A DNA stretch of 64,000 bases from Paraburkholderia rhizosphaerae (GTDB lineage Bacteria; Pseudomonadota; Gammaproteobacteria; Burkholderiales; Burkholderiaceae), in contig NZ_SORE01000015.1 of the NCBI RefSeq assembly GCF_004366595.1, positions 109,250 to 173,249 on the forward strand, written 5' to 3'. The notes beneath the pieces were generated by a model. The model worked only from the letters and a program-made list of their open reading frames with translations. It did no database searches and was not told the origin of the DNA. Of the stretch, positions 33,763-41,872 are shown piece by piece. The position numbers and the translations under genes were made by a program. Each line of letters starts with the position of its first letter. Position 1 is the first letter of the stretch.

Positions 33763-34623
33763 TCAACGCGGCGTCTCGACCGGTTCGCTGCGCTTGAACA
33801 GACTGCTGCCCGGCATCGTTTGCGATGGTGCCGGCGGCGCCTTCGATCCTGCGCCGTCCCGAGCCGGGCCCGAATCGCGCCGTTCGTCCGCCGCAGAAGG
33901 AGCACGGCGCTTGCGGATGGCAAGCAGCAAGATGCCGCTCACGGCGGCTACGCCTGCTGCGAGCGCCGTCAGCGAAACACCGCCCGAAGGTTGCACCGCG
34001 ACCGCGGCCTCCATTGGATCGGCCGGCACGGACGTGACGCTGACCTGGTCGTACGACAATCCTTCGACGCTATGCACGACGAGGTTCTTGATCTGCGGCG
34101 TAAGCGTCGCGAGGTTCGCGTTCGGCCGGTACTTGATGAATACCGACGCCGACGACGGCTTGACTCTGCTCGCCAGCGGATCGTTCTCCGGCAGCACTAT
34201 GTGCACGCGCGCAATGACCACGCCGTCGATCTTCGAAAGCGTGTCGGACAATTCCTGCGACACGCCGTAGATGAAGCGCACGCGCTCTTCGATCGGTGTC
34301 GAAACGAGCCCATCCTTCTTGAACAGCGCGCCCAGATCATCATAGCGCCGCGCCGGCAGGCCGCGTTCGCGCAACACATCCATCGCCCGCACGATCTGGT
34401 TCTCGTCGACCTTCGCACTCCATGTCTTGCCGCCGTCTACGCTCACCTTGTGCGCGTCGAGGCCCGCCTGGAGCAGCGCCGCGACGATCTCGTTGCAATC
34501 GCGCTCGGTCAGATTGCCGTACAGTTCCTTGTCGCATCCGGCAAGCATCAGCACAAGCGACAGCAGCATCGCCTGGACGGCGCCGCGCGCACCCCACCTT
34601 TTCAAATCGATAGGCTTGCTCAT
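33763..34623 (-). CDS. sctJ: Type III secretion inner-ring lipoprotein SctJ
   Basis: The inner MS-ring component of the needle complex (HrcJ/YscJ/PrgK). A lipoprotein signal with lipobox MLAGCDKELYGNL marks the N-terminus. The ring-building motifs follow: NEIVAALLQAGLDAHKVSVD, ARVHIVLPENDPLASRVKPS, SASVFIKYRPNANLATL, IKNLVVHSVEGLSYDQVSV. A C-terminal transmembrane helix (LTALAAGVAAVSGILLLAI) and a short cytoplasmic tail end the 286-residue chain. It begins next to the sctI stop. Confidence 0.95.
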   Translation of the reverse strand: MSKPIDLKRWGARGAVQAMLLSLVLMLAGCDKELYGNLTERDCNEIVAALLQAGLDAHKVSVDGGKTWSAKVDENQIVRAMDVLRERGLPARRYDDLGALFKKDGLVSTPIEERVRFIYGVSQELSDTLSKIDGVVIARVHIVLPENDPLASRVKPSSASVFIKYRPNANLATLTPQIKNLVVHSVEGLSYDQVSVTSVPADPMEAAVAVQPSGGVSLTALAAGVAAVSGILLLAIRKRRAPSAADERRDSGPARDGAGSKAPPAPSQTMPGSSLFKRSEPVETPR

Positions 34624-34624
34624 G

Positions 34625-35026
34625 TCACTGGTTCTTCATCAAGGTTTCGATTGCGTCCTTTGACGACGTGACAACGCTCATCTTCGTTTGCATATCGACC
34701 TGCAGGCTGGCCGCCTCGATCTGCAACTGTATGGAAGCTGCGGTCAGTTCGCCCATCGACATCGAATCCACGTTGTTGATCATGTACAGCATATCGTTCG
34801 ATACGTACTGAAGCGCGAGATCCTCGCCACGCACCATCTCCGAGATCATCGTGCCCGACGTATCCTCTGACGGCGTACCCGGACCCATCACACCACGCTG
34901 CATCATCGCCTCGAAGCTGCCGGCAACGTGCGCCGGCACAGGTGCCGCGGCCGCCGCATGAGTGACGGCGGCGCCCGTCTGAGACAGCGCTGCCTGGAAG
35001 GCCAGAATCGACAAAGAGTCGTTCAT
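34625..35026 (-). CDS. sctI: Type III secretion inner rod protein SctI (HrpB2)
   Basis: A small (133-residue) protein whose C-terminal half, LQYVSNDMLYMINNVDSM then LQIEAASLQVDMQTKMSVVT and the end DAIETLMKNQ, fits the conserved amphipathic helix of inner-rod/HrpB2 proteins. The N-terminal half is Ala/Thr-rich and probably disordered until assembly. It lies between hrpB1 and sctJ, exactly as in the Ralstonia and Xanthomonas hrpB operon. Confidence 0.88.
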   Translation of the reverse strand: MNDSLSILAFQAALSQTGAAVTHAAAAAPVPAHVAGSFEAMMQRGVMGPGTPSEDTSGTMISEMVRGEDLALQYVSNDMLYMINNVDSMSMGELTAASIQLQIEAASLQVDMQTKMSVVTSSKDAIETLMKNQ

Positions 35027-35051
35027 CGAATTCTCCGTTTCTGCGCTGCGA

Positions 35052-35618
35052 TCAAAGACGCAAGTACTGACCGTCGAACGGCATCAGCCCGCCCGGCGCC
35101 GCGCTCGACGCTTCAGCGGGCGTGCCGGCGGTATCCGTGCGCAAGCGCTTCAGCGATTCAGGTTCGACGAATTGGCCGGACGACAACGCGTCCTCCCCCG
35201 CCTGCTCGACGTCGTTGCGTGCAATCACCGCGTGCACCAGCATGCGGGCCTCGGGCGTGATCGCACCGTCATCAAGTAACTGACTGGCAAGAACCTGCCA
35301 ATCCGCGTTACCGCTCGAACTAAGGCAGTAAATCATCATCGCCTTGCTGCCCGGCATGCATAGGGACTGTCCGGCGAGCGCACCGAACACGTCGGTCGCT
35401 TCACGCCAGTTGCCTCGCACCACGTGCAGGAAGCCGTCGAACAGGCTCAGTTCCACCAGATTCGGGCGCATCGTATGCATGGCTTCGAGCAGATGTTCGA
35501 CGTCCTCGACATCAACTCGCGTCGTCGGAAACTGATCGACGACCGACATCCGTACAAGTTCGATTAGCGCACCGAAAAGCTCCGGGCTGCAGTCCATATA
35601 GTCGCGTTTCTGGTTCAT
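35052..35618 (-). CDS. hrpB1: HrpB1/HrpK-family type III secretion protein
   Basis: A 188-residue helical protein with the HrpB1/HrpK pattern (PELFGALIELVRMSVVDQFP, DVEDVEHLLEAMHTMRPNL, LFDGFLHVVRGNWREATDVF, PGSKAMMIYCLSSSGNADW), which looks like a TPR-type repeat. In Xanthomonas HrpB1 is a secreted periplasmic factor needed for T3SS pilus assembly. The ATG at 35618 has AGGA upstream; the frame is open for 96 more codons, but they run through the promoter. It heads the leftward operon, about 60 bases after the hrpII box/-10. Confidence 0.88.
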   Translation of the reverse strand: MNQKRDYMDCSPELFGALIELVRMSVVDQFPTTRVDVEDVEHLLEAMHTMRPNLVELSLFDGFLHVVRGNWREATDVFGALAGQSLCMPGSKAMMIYCLSSSGNADWQVLASQLLDDGAITPEARMLVHAVIARNDVEQAGEDALSSGQFVEPESLKRLRTDTAGTPAEASSAAPGGLMPFDGQYLRL

Positions 35619-35679
35619 TTGACGATCCTGACGTTTAGGGTTTTCGCTGTGGAAAAACACGGCGTTAGCCGATGACTGC

Positions 35680-35742
35680 ACGGTAGCAAACTGCCTCTCG
35701 CACAGCAGTGCATCGAGGCGAAGCCAACGGAAATCGTGCGAA
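35680..35742 (-). promoter_or_regulatory. hrpII (PIP-like) box and -10 for the hrpB1 operon
   Basis: On the minus strand the sequence is TTCG-N16-TTCG (plus-strand CGAA at 35719-35722 and 35739-35742), followed after 33 bases by TACCGT (35685-35680), which fits the YANNNT -10. In Ralstonia and Xanthomonas this architecture binds HrpB or HrpX, AraC-type activators. The spacing to the -10 is one base longer than the usual 30-32. Confidence 0.82.
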
Positions 35743-35808
35743 GTTGATGCGCCGTGCGCAGACGGGCGCGAGCGCTCGTCATGCGTCGCGCCGCACGCTC
35801 GCCCACGC

Positions 35809-35870
35809 TTCGCCCCAACCGGCAGTCCTTCGTGCGGCGCGCATGTCCGCGCCGCGCACCCGACTATCGT
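35809..35870 (+). promoter_or_regulatory. hrpII (PIP-like) box and -10 for the sctU operon
   Basis: A perfect TTCG-N16-TTCG on the plus strand (35809-35812 and 35829-35832) is followed after 32 bases by TATCGT (35865-35870), an exact YANNNT. The expected start of transcription is about 40 bases before the sctU ATG. Together with the minus-strand box 66 bases away it makes a divergent pair of HrpB/HrpX-type promoters. Confidence 0.87.
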
Positions 35871-35914
35871 GCAGCCCATCCCCAACGATCCTGACAGCGC
35901 AGACAAAGGCGACG

Positions 35915-37012
35915 ATGAGCGAGAAAACAGAGAAACCCACTGCGAAAAAGCTGAAGGACGCTCGTAAAAAAGGTTCGGTATCCAAAAGTACCGATCTGAT
36001 ATCGTCGGCGACGCTGCTGGCGATGGTGCTCGCCTTTCACGCGGGCAGTTCGTGGCTGCTCGACTCGATGCGTGAAATGATCACGATTGCGCTCGACTTC
36101 ACCGTATCCGATCGTACGACCCAGGCTCTCACGTCGTCACTGTTTCATCTGTTGGGTATGGGGGTGCTCGTCTGTGTGCCGCTCGCTGCGCTAGGCATGC
36201 TGGCCGCCGTGCTCGCATCTGCCGCGCAGGTCGGATTCAAGGTATCGCTCGAGCCGGTCATGCCGAAACTCAGCTCGATCAACCCCGCCACAGGCATCAA
36301 GCGGGTCTTTTCGAAGCGCTCGCTGGTGGATCTGGTGAAAATGACGATCAAAGCCATCGTACTGATCGTCGTGCTATGGAAGACCATCATGGGACTCTTC
36401 CCGCTTGTCACGCAGGCGCTCTACGAACCGCTGCCGCGACTCAGCGCCGTGCTGTGGAGCGGGCTGCTGAGGGTGCTGTCAGTTGGGTTCGTGCTGTATC
36501 TCGTAATCGGCGCGCTCGACTGGAAGCTGCAGCACATGATGTTCATCATTTCGCAGCGTATGTCGAAGGACGAGATTAAACGCGAGCGAAAGAATCAGGA
36601 TGGCGACCCGAAGATGAAGCACGAACGCAAGCAGCGCGCGAAAGAACTGCTTCGCGGTGATCCGCGGCCCGCAGCGGTCGCCCGGGCGAACGTGATGGTT
36701 GTGAACCCGACGCACTACGCCGTCGCGCTGCGCTATGCGCCCAACGAACATCCGCTGCCCGTCGTGGTAGCAAGCGGCGTGGACGCGGACGCCGCTACGC
36801 TGCGCCGCCTCGCGAACGAATTCGACGTGCCGATCGTCGCCAATCCGCCGGTCGCGCGCGCGCTGTATCGGGTCGACGTGAGCAGCGCGATTCCGGAAGA
36901 CCTCTTCGAAGTTGTCGCCGCAATTCTGCGGTGGGTCGAATCCGTCGGCGCGGGACGCAAAACCGGCGATGCGGCTTTACCCGCCTCCCCGCCTCTGCAC
37001 AATCCTTTATGA
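35915..37012 (+). CDS. sctU: Type III secretion switch protein SctU
   Basis: The export-gate autoprotease that controls the change from early to late substrates (HrcU/YscU/FlhB family). The 365-residue chain has four membrane helices (ATLLAMVLAFHAGSSWLL, MGVLVCVPLAALGMLAAVL, AIVLIVVLWKTIMGLF, VLSVGFVLYLVIGAL) and the cytoplasmic domain with the self-cleaving NPTH (VMVVNPTHYAVAL). The start MSEKTEKPTAKKLKDARKKG is the family N-terminus; the frame runs upstream through the promoter but without a start that fits. It heads the rightward operon. Confidence 0.95.
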   Translation: MSEKTEKPTAKKLKDARKKGSVSKSTDLISSATLLAMVLAFHAGSSWLLDSMREMITIALDFTVSDRTTQALTSSLFHLLGMGVLVCVPLAALGMLAAVLASAAQVGFKVSLEPVMPKLSSINPATGIKRVFSKRSLVDLVKMTIKAIVLIVVLWKTIMGLFPLVTQALYEPLPRLSAVLWSGLLRVLSVGFVLYLVIGALDWKLQHMMFIISQRMSKDEIKRERKNQDGDPKMKHERKQRAKELLRGDPRPAAVARANVMVVNPTHYAVALRYAPNEHPLPVVVASGVDADAATLRRLANEFDVPIVANPPVARALYRVDVSSAIPEDLFEVVAAILRWVESVGAGRKTGDAALPASPPLHNPL

Positions 37013-37032
37013 CCTTGCCACGGAGCCATGCC

Positions 37033-39084
37033 ATGCTGAAATCGCTCAAACTGCCGGCCGGCGGCGAAATAGGCATTGCGGCGCTGATCGTCGCGATCAT
37101 TTCGCTGATGATCCTGCCGCTGCCGCCTGACGTCATCGACGTGCTGCTGTCCATCAACATCTGCCTGAGCGTCACGCTGCTGATGGTGACGATGTACGTG
37201 CCGTCCATTACGGCACTTTCGTCCTTCCCGTCCGCGCTGCTTTTCACGACGCTGTACCGGCTGTCGCTGAACATCGCGTCGACCAAATCGATCCTGCTGC
37301 ATGCCGACGCCGGGCACATCATCGACAGCTTCGGTGAACTGGTGGTGGGCGGCAATCTCGTTGTCGGCCTCGTGGTCTTCGTCATCATCACCACGGTTCA
37401 GTTCATCGTGATTGCAAAAGGCTCCGAGCGGGTAGCCGAGGTCGGCGCACGGTTCACGCTGGATGCCTTGCCCGGGAAACAGATGAGCATCGACGCCGAT
37501 CTGCGCGCTAACATCCTGACTCCTGACGAAGCCCGCCGCAAACGCGCGCGGCTCGCGGTGGAGAGTCAGCTTTACGGCGGCATGGACGGCGCGATGAAGT
37601 TTGTAAAGGGCGATGCGATCGCCGGCCTGATCATCACGCTCGTCAACATGGTTGCCGGCATCGCGGTCGGCATGGCCTACCACTCGATGACGGCGGGCGA
37701 TGCCGCCAACCGCTTCTCGATCTTGTCGGTCGGCGATGCGATGGTGTCGCAGATTCCGTCACTGCTGATCTCGGTTGCCGCCGGCGTCATGATCACGCGC
37801 GTCTCCGACGAAACCGCCGAATCAAGCGGCCGCTCTCTCGGCGAAGATCTGCTGCGCCAGATGGGCGGCAATGCGCACGCGCTTTGGTTTGCAAGCCTGC
37901 TGCTGCTCGGCTTTGCCGCGGTGCCCGGTTTCCCGTGGCCGCTTTTCGTGCTGCTGTCGGCCATCCTCGCGTTCGCTGGCTACCGGCTGCATCGCAAAAC
38001 CGCACGCACGGAGGACAGCGGAGAGAAGGTCGTATCGCTGCAGCGTGCAGGCGCGAAAGGAGAAGTGCCGGCCATCCTCAAGCGCGCGCCGCAATTCACG
38101 AGCGCGCTCGGCGTGCGGCTTGCGCCGAACCTCGTCGCTCAATTGTCGCCGGCCGCGCTCGACAACGCGTTCGAAGCGCAACGCGCCCGCCTGCAGGAAG
38201 AAGTCGGGCTGCCGTTTCCCGGCATCACGCTCTGGGCGAGCGACGAGCTGCCCGCCGATACGTATGAAATCCTTTTGCAGGACGTCCCTAGCGCCCGTGT
38301 GCAGGTTCCTGCCGGCAAGGTCATGTTGCCGCAGGCCACCAACGATGCGGAGCTGGCCGCACGGTGCGAGGTCGGCGGCGCAGCGGGCGGGTTGCCGCAT
38401 AGCCACTGGATCGGCGAGCGCCAGGCACCGGCCGGCGCGACGGTCTGGCGCATCGAACAGGTGATCGCCAACGAAACCGTCGGTCTGCTGCGTTCGCGCG
38501 CGCATCTGTTCGTCGGCATTCAGGAAACCCAATGGGTGCTCGACCAGCTCGGCGCGGACTATCCGGGCCTCGTCGCCGAAGTGCAGAAGGCATTGCCGCT
38601 GCAGCGCATCGCCGATGTGCTGCGCCGTCTTCTCGAAGAACAGCTGTCGATCCGCAATGCGCGCAGCATCATGGAAAGCCTCGTTGTGTGGGGGCCAAAG
38701 GAGAAAGACATGCTGATGCTCACGGAATATGTGCGCGGCGACCTGTCGCGTTATATCGCATACCGCGCGGCCAGCGGCGCGCGCACGCTCGACGCCGTCC
38801 TGTTCGGCAACGACGTCGAACAGCATATCCGGCAGTCGATCAAGCAGACGCCGACCGGCAACTTTCTCGCGCTGCCGCCGGACCACATCCGTCAGTTATG
38901 CGAGAGCATTCAGTCCTATCTGGGCGAGGGTCCGCGCGAAGGCGTCGCACTCGTCACGTCGATGGACATTCGCCGATATGTGCGACGCATGATTGAAGCG
39001 CGCATCGGATGGCTGCCGGTGTATTCCTACCAGGAGTTGACCGAACACCTCGAACTGCGTCCGCTGGGACGTGTCACGTTATAA
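37033..39084 (+). CDS. sctV: Type III secretion export gate protein SctV
   Basis: The largest gate component (HrcV/YscV/FlhA), which forms a nonameric cytoplasmic ring. The N-terminal half carries multiple membrane helices and the FHIPEP signature (SERVAEVGARFTLDALPGKQ); the soluble C-terminal half ends in the conserved PVYSYQELTEHLELRPLG. Length is 683 residues. I use the ATG at 37033, which has GGAG at good spacing; another ATG at 37009 overlaps the sctU stop and would add eight residues. Confidence 0.95.
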   Translation: MLKSLKLPAGGEIGIAALIVAIISLMILPLPPDVIDVLLSINICLSVTLLMVTMYVPSITALSSFPSALLFTTLYRLSLNIASTKSILLHADAGHIIDSFGELVVGGNLVVGLVVFVIITTVQFIVIAKGSERVAEVGARFTLDALPGKQMSIDADLRANILTPDEARRKRARLAVESQLYGGMDGAMKFVKGDAIAGLIITLVNMVAGIAVGMAYHSMTAGDAANRFSILSVGDAMVSQIPSLLISVAAGVMITRVSDETAESSGRSLGEDLLRQMGGNAHALWFASLLLLGFAAVPGFPWPLFVLLSAILAFAGYRLHRKTARTEDSGEKVVSLQRAGAKGEVPAILKRAPQFTSALGVRLAPNLVAQLSPAALDNAFEAQRARLQEEVGLPFPGITLWASDELPADTYEILLQDVPSARVQVPAGKVMLPQATNDAELAARCEVGGAAGGLPHSHWIGERQAPAGATVWRIEQVIANETVGLLRSRAHLFVGIQETQWVLDQLGADYPGLVAEVQKALPLQRIADVLRRLLEEQLSIRNARSIMESLVVWGPKEKDMLMLTEYVRGDLSRYIAYRAASGARTLDAVLFGNDVEQHIRQSIKQTPTGNFLALPPDHIRQLCESIQSYLGEGPREGVALVTSMDIRRYVRRMIEARIGWLPVYSYQELTEHLELRPLGRVTL

Positions 39085-39094
39085 GGGGACTTTC

Positions 39095-39769
39095 ATGGGC
39101 GGCTCGACGGTCAATCCGCGCGTCATCCCCGCCTTGTCCGTCGACACGGACGATGCAGGCCATGAACGGCCCAGGACGACAGCGCGGCGCTCCCGCATCG
39201 ACTATGCGGCGCTCGTGCGGCGCGCGCAGCTGCGCGGCGAACGCCGCACTGGCCTTGCCCTGCGCAACTTTCCAGTTGTACCAACAGACCCTGAACCGGC
39301 CGAATCCGAGGCCGTCTCATCGGTCGCATCCGAAGCTGGGTCCGATGCCGATGCGCAGACCTCTGACACCGGATCCGAGCCGCCTCTTCACGCCGATGAA
39401 CGTCGGCTGCTGCGCGAGCGTCAGCTCAACGAACTGGCCGCGCCATTCATCGCGTCGCTCGCACAGCAGGAGGCGCGCGTCGCACAGCTCATGCACTTTC
39501 TGGCGGCACGGGTCGCCGATTTCTGCACGGACGCGGCTGTAGTCGCGAGTGGCGCCTGGACGATCCGCATCCGTCTCGATGAGGCGCGGTTGCCCGACTG
39601 CACCTTGCATCTGACGCTTTCGCGTTTCGACCTCACGCTTCGCTTTGAAACGTCGTCCGACAGAACCCGGCAGCTAGTCTGCCGCCATGCAGACATCTTA
39701 AGAAAATCACTCACTTCGCTACTGTATGAGTTGGAAACACCACGCGACGTATCGATCGGGACAGCGTGA
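39095..39769 (+). CDS. hpaP: Type III secretion control protein HpaP (SctP)
   Basis: Substrate-specificity/needle-length control protein by position (between sctV and sctQ) and by its C-terminal domain: SLAQQEARVAQLMHFLAARV, GAWTIRIRLDEARLPDCTLH and SRFDLTLRFETSSDRTRQL, the HpaP/HrpP-type pattern. The N-terminal 110 residues are polar and Ser/Glu-rich, likely disordered. It is 224 residues from the ATG at 39095, which follows an AAGGGG. Its stop overlaps the GTG proposed for sctQ. Confidence 0.82.
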   Translation: MGGSTVNPRVIPALSVDTDDAGHERPRTTARRSRIDYAALVRRAQLRGERRTGLALRNFPVVPTDPEPAESEAVSSVASEAGSDADAQTSDTGSEPPLHADERRLLRERQLNELAAPFIASLAQQEARVAQLMHFLAARVADFCTDAAVVASGAWTIRIRLDEARLPDCTLHLTLSRFDLTLRFETSSDRTRQLVCRHADILRKSLTSLLYELETPRDVSIGTA

Positions 39770-40962
39770 CTGGCTACCGATCTCGTGTGGCGAGCAGCGC
39801 GGCAGCACCTGCCGCACCAACGAACAACCGACCCGAAAATAATATGGACCAGCCACACTCATCTCCACACGCGGGCCTGTCAGTCAGGCGCCTGATCGAC
39901 TCAGCCGGAGCACTGCCTGAAGTCGACCCGCACACGGCACGGCTACTGCGCCTCTTGTGCGACGCGCGGGTCGCCGCACGAATTGCGCAGGAATTCCACG
40001 TAACGGACTGGCGCGTCACACACGAAGCGCCTGTCAGATGGCAAATGCCGGGGTGGATCGATTTACAGCGCGGCCGGTCGACCGCTAGCTTCGGCGTCGA
40101 TCTCGCGCTGTATCCAGGCCTCGCTAGCACCGTGACCGAATCCGACGCGTCGAGCGATGCGGCGCTCGCCGCATCGCTGCGCCACGCTGTAGCCGCCATC
40201 CTGCTCGCGCCGCTTCTGGAAGTGTTGAGCGCGCTCGGCGCGACCGATGCGTACGTCACGGGACTGCGCTGCGGTTCGCCTCCGCCGACGACCCTCATGG
40301 TGCAATTCGAGCGCGGTCCGCAGCGCTTCGAATGCGCACTCGGCGCGATCGACCGCGGCTGGATCGAACCACTCGAGCAACAGATCGCGACGCAGCGCGT
40401 ACCGTTCGCTGCATGCGTCAGCCAGATCGGCGTACCCGCATGGTTGTGCATCGGCGAGAAAGCGCTCAACGTGAAAACGCTCAATGGACTGCGCGCTGGC
40501 GACGTGATCCTGCGCGCGGCGCCGGCGTCACTGCGCGCGCTCTTCGCAACACCGCAACACGCGGACCACGCGGATATGTACTGGGGTGTGCCCGGCGCAC
40601 GCCAGCTTTATACGAGCGTCATGCTCAACGACAGACGACTTCTCATCAACACGGATCCTCAAATGACCCAGGACACCTCGCGCAACGACTCGGCGCTCAC
40701 CGGCACCGACACCCCGAACACGGCGTCGATCGATGAACTCGATCTCCCCGTGCGTTTCGAAATTGAGACTGTCACGCTGCCTCTCGTGCAAGTATCGGCG
40801 CTGCGCGCCGGCTATGTCATCGAATTGCCGAGCAACGTGCGCGACGCGCGCGTACGGCTCGTCTCATACGGGCAGACGATCGGCACGGGCGAACTCGTGA
40901 CTGTCGGCGAACACCTCGGCGTGCGCATCGTACAGATGTCGAACGGCAATGATTCAATTTAG
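39766..40962 (+). CDS. sctQ: Type III secretion C-ring protein SctQ
   Basis: Cytoplasmic pod protein of the sorting platform (HrcQ/YscQ/FliN). The C-terminus is a SPOA domain (DELDLPVRFEIETVTLPLVQ, LRAGYVIELPSNVRDARVR, TIGTGELVTVGEHLGVRIVQ), with another SPOA-like segment earlier (LNVKTLNGLRAGDVILRAAP). The GTG at 39766 overlaps the hpaP stop by 4 bases and gives 398 residues; an ATG at 39844 is an alternative but lacks a ribosome site. Many SctQ genes also make a short C-terminal product from an internal start; ATG 40663 (MTQDTSRNDS) is the obvious candidate here. Confidence 0.9.
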   Translation: MTGYRSRVASSAAAPAAPTNNRPENNMDQPHSSPHAGLSVRRLIDSAGALPEVDPHTARLLRLLCDARVAARIAQEFHVTDWRVTHEAPVRWQMPGWIDLQRGRSTASFGVDLALYPGLASTVTESDASSDAALAASLRHAVAAILLAPLLEVLSALGATDAYVTGLRCGSPPPTTLMVQFERGPQRFECALGAIDRGWIEPLEQQIATQRVPFAACVSQIGVPAWLCIGEKALNVKTLNGLRAGDVILRAAPASLRALFATPQHADHADMYWGVPGARQLYTSVMLNDRRLLINTDPQMTQDTSRNDSALTGTDTPNTASIDELDLPVRFEIETVTLPLVQVSALRAGYVIELPSNVRDARVRLVSYGQTIGTGELVTVGEHLGVRIVQMSNGNDSI

Positions 40963-41599
40963 CGACTTCACCGGCCTGCTGATTGCGGTTCTCGCGATCA
41001 GCCTCGTGCCCTTCGTGGCGATGGTCGTGACGTCCTACGCCAAGATCGTCGTCGTGCTGGGTTTGCTGCGCAACGCGCTCGGCGTTCAGCAGGTGCCGCC
41101 GAACATGGTGCTCAACGGCATTGCTATCCTCGTTTCGCTATACGTAATGGCGCCAATCGGCATGGGCGCCATGCAGACGCTGAGCCGGGAGCAGGTCGCG
41201 CCCGAGGCGTCGCAAGCGATGATTCAGGCGTTCGGCGCCGCGCGCGAGCCGTTTCGCACGTTCCTGAAAAAGCATGCCCGCGAACGCGAGAAACTGTTTT
41301 TCCTGCGCTCCGCGCACGTGATCTGGCCGCAGGAGATGGCTAACCAGTTGCATGAAGACGATTTGATCGTGCTGGCGCCCGCCTTCACGCTGTCGGAGCT
41401 GAGCGACGCGTTCAAAATCGGCTTTTTGCTGTACATCGCGTTCATCGTGGTCGACCTGGTCATCGCGAACGTGCTGCTTGCGATGGGAATGAACCAGTTG
41501 CAGCCGACCAACGTCGCCATTCCATTCAAGCTACTGCTCTTCGTAGCGATGAGCGGATGGTCGACGCTGATTCACGGCCTGATCCTCACCTACCGATGA
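40949..41599 (+). CDS. sctR: Type III secretion export gate protein SctR
   Basis: The pentameric gate subunit (HrcR/YscR/FliP). At 216 residues it has the standard length and signatures: PFVAMVVTSYAKIVVVLGLL, NALGVQQVPPNMVLNGIAI, LAPAFTLSELSDAFKIGFLL and ATFNV-like end (FKLLLFVAMSGWSTLIHGLI). It overlaps the sctQ 3' end by 14 bases, as is usual. Confidence 0.96.
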   Translation: MIQFSDFTGLLIAVLAISLVPFVAMVVTSYAKIVVVLGLLRNALGVQQVPPNMVLNGIAILVSLYVMAPIGMGAMQTLSREQVAPEASQAMIQAFGAAREPFRTFLKKHAREREKLFFLRSAHVIWPQEMANQLHEDDLIVLAPAFTLSELSDAFKIGFLLYIAFIVVDLVIANVLLAMGMNQLQPTNVAIPFKLLLFVAMSGWSTLIHGLILTYR

Positions 41600-41608
41600 G
41601 TCCCTCCC

Positions 41609-41872
41609 ATGAACACTGAAGACCTGATCGGGTTCACCACGCAAGGCATGCTGCTATGCCTGTATGTAACATTGCCCGTCATCGCCGTATCCGCACTGTC
41701 CGGACTGTTGATCTCATTCGTGCAGGCCGTCACGTCGCTGCAGGACCAGTCGATTTCGCATTGCGTGAAGCTGATCGCCGTACTCGCGACGCTTGCGCTG
41801 ACAGGCGCATGGGGCGGATCGGCGATCCTGCGCTTCGCGATGCGGTTAATGACCACCGCGGTGCCGTCGTGA
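41609..41872 (+). CDS. sctS: Type III secretion export gate protein SctS
   Basis: An 87-residue, two-helix gate subunit (HrcS/YscS/FliQ): LIGFTTQGMLLCLYVTLPVI with AVSALSGLLISFVQAVTSLQ and QDQSISHCVKLIAV are typical. It begins 9 bases after sctR and overlaps the next gene by 4 bases (GTGA). Confidence 0.95.
   Translation: MNTEDLIGFTTQGMLLCLYVTLPVIAVSALSGLLISFVQAVTSLQDQSISHCVKLIAVLATLALTGAWGGSAILRFAMRLMTTAVPS

Noticed and set aside
35619..35906. 96-codon upstream extension of hrpB1
   Set aside because: It would run through both hrpII boxes; the ATG at 35618 has a ribosome site and starts the conserved HrpB1 region.
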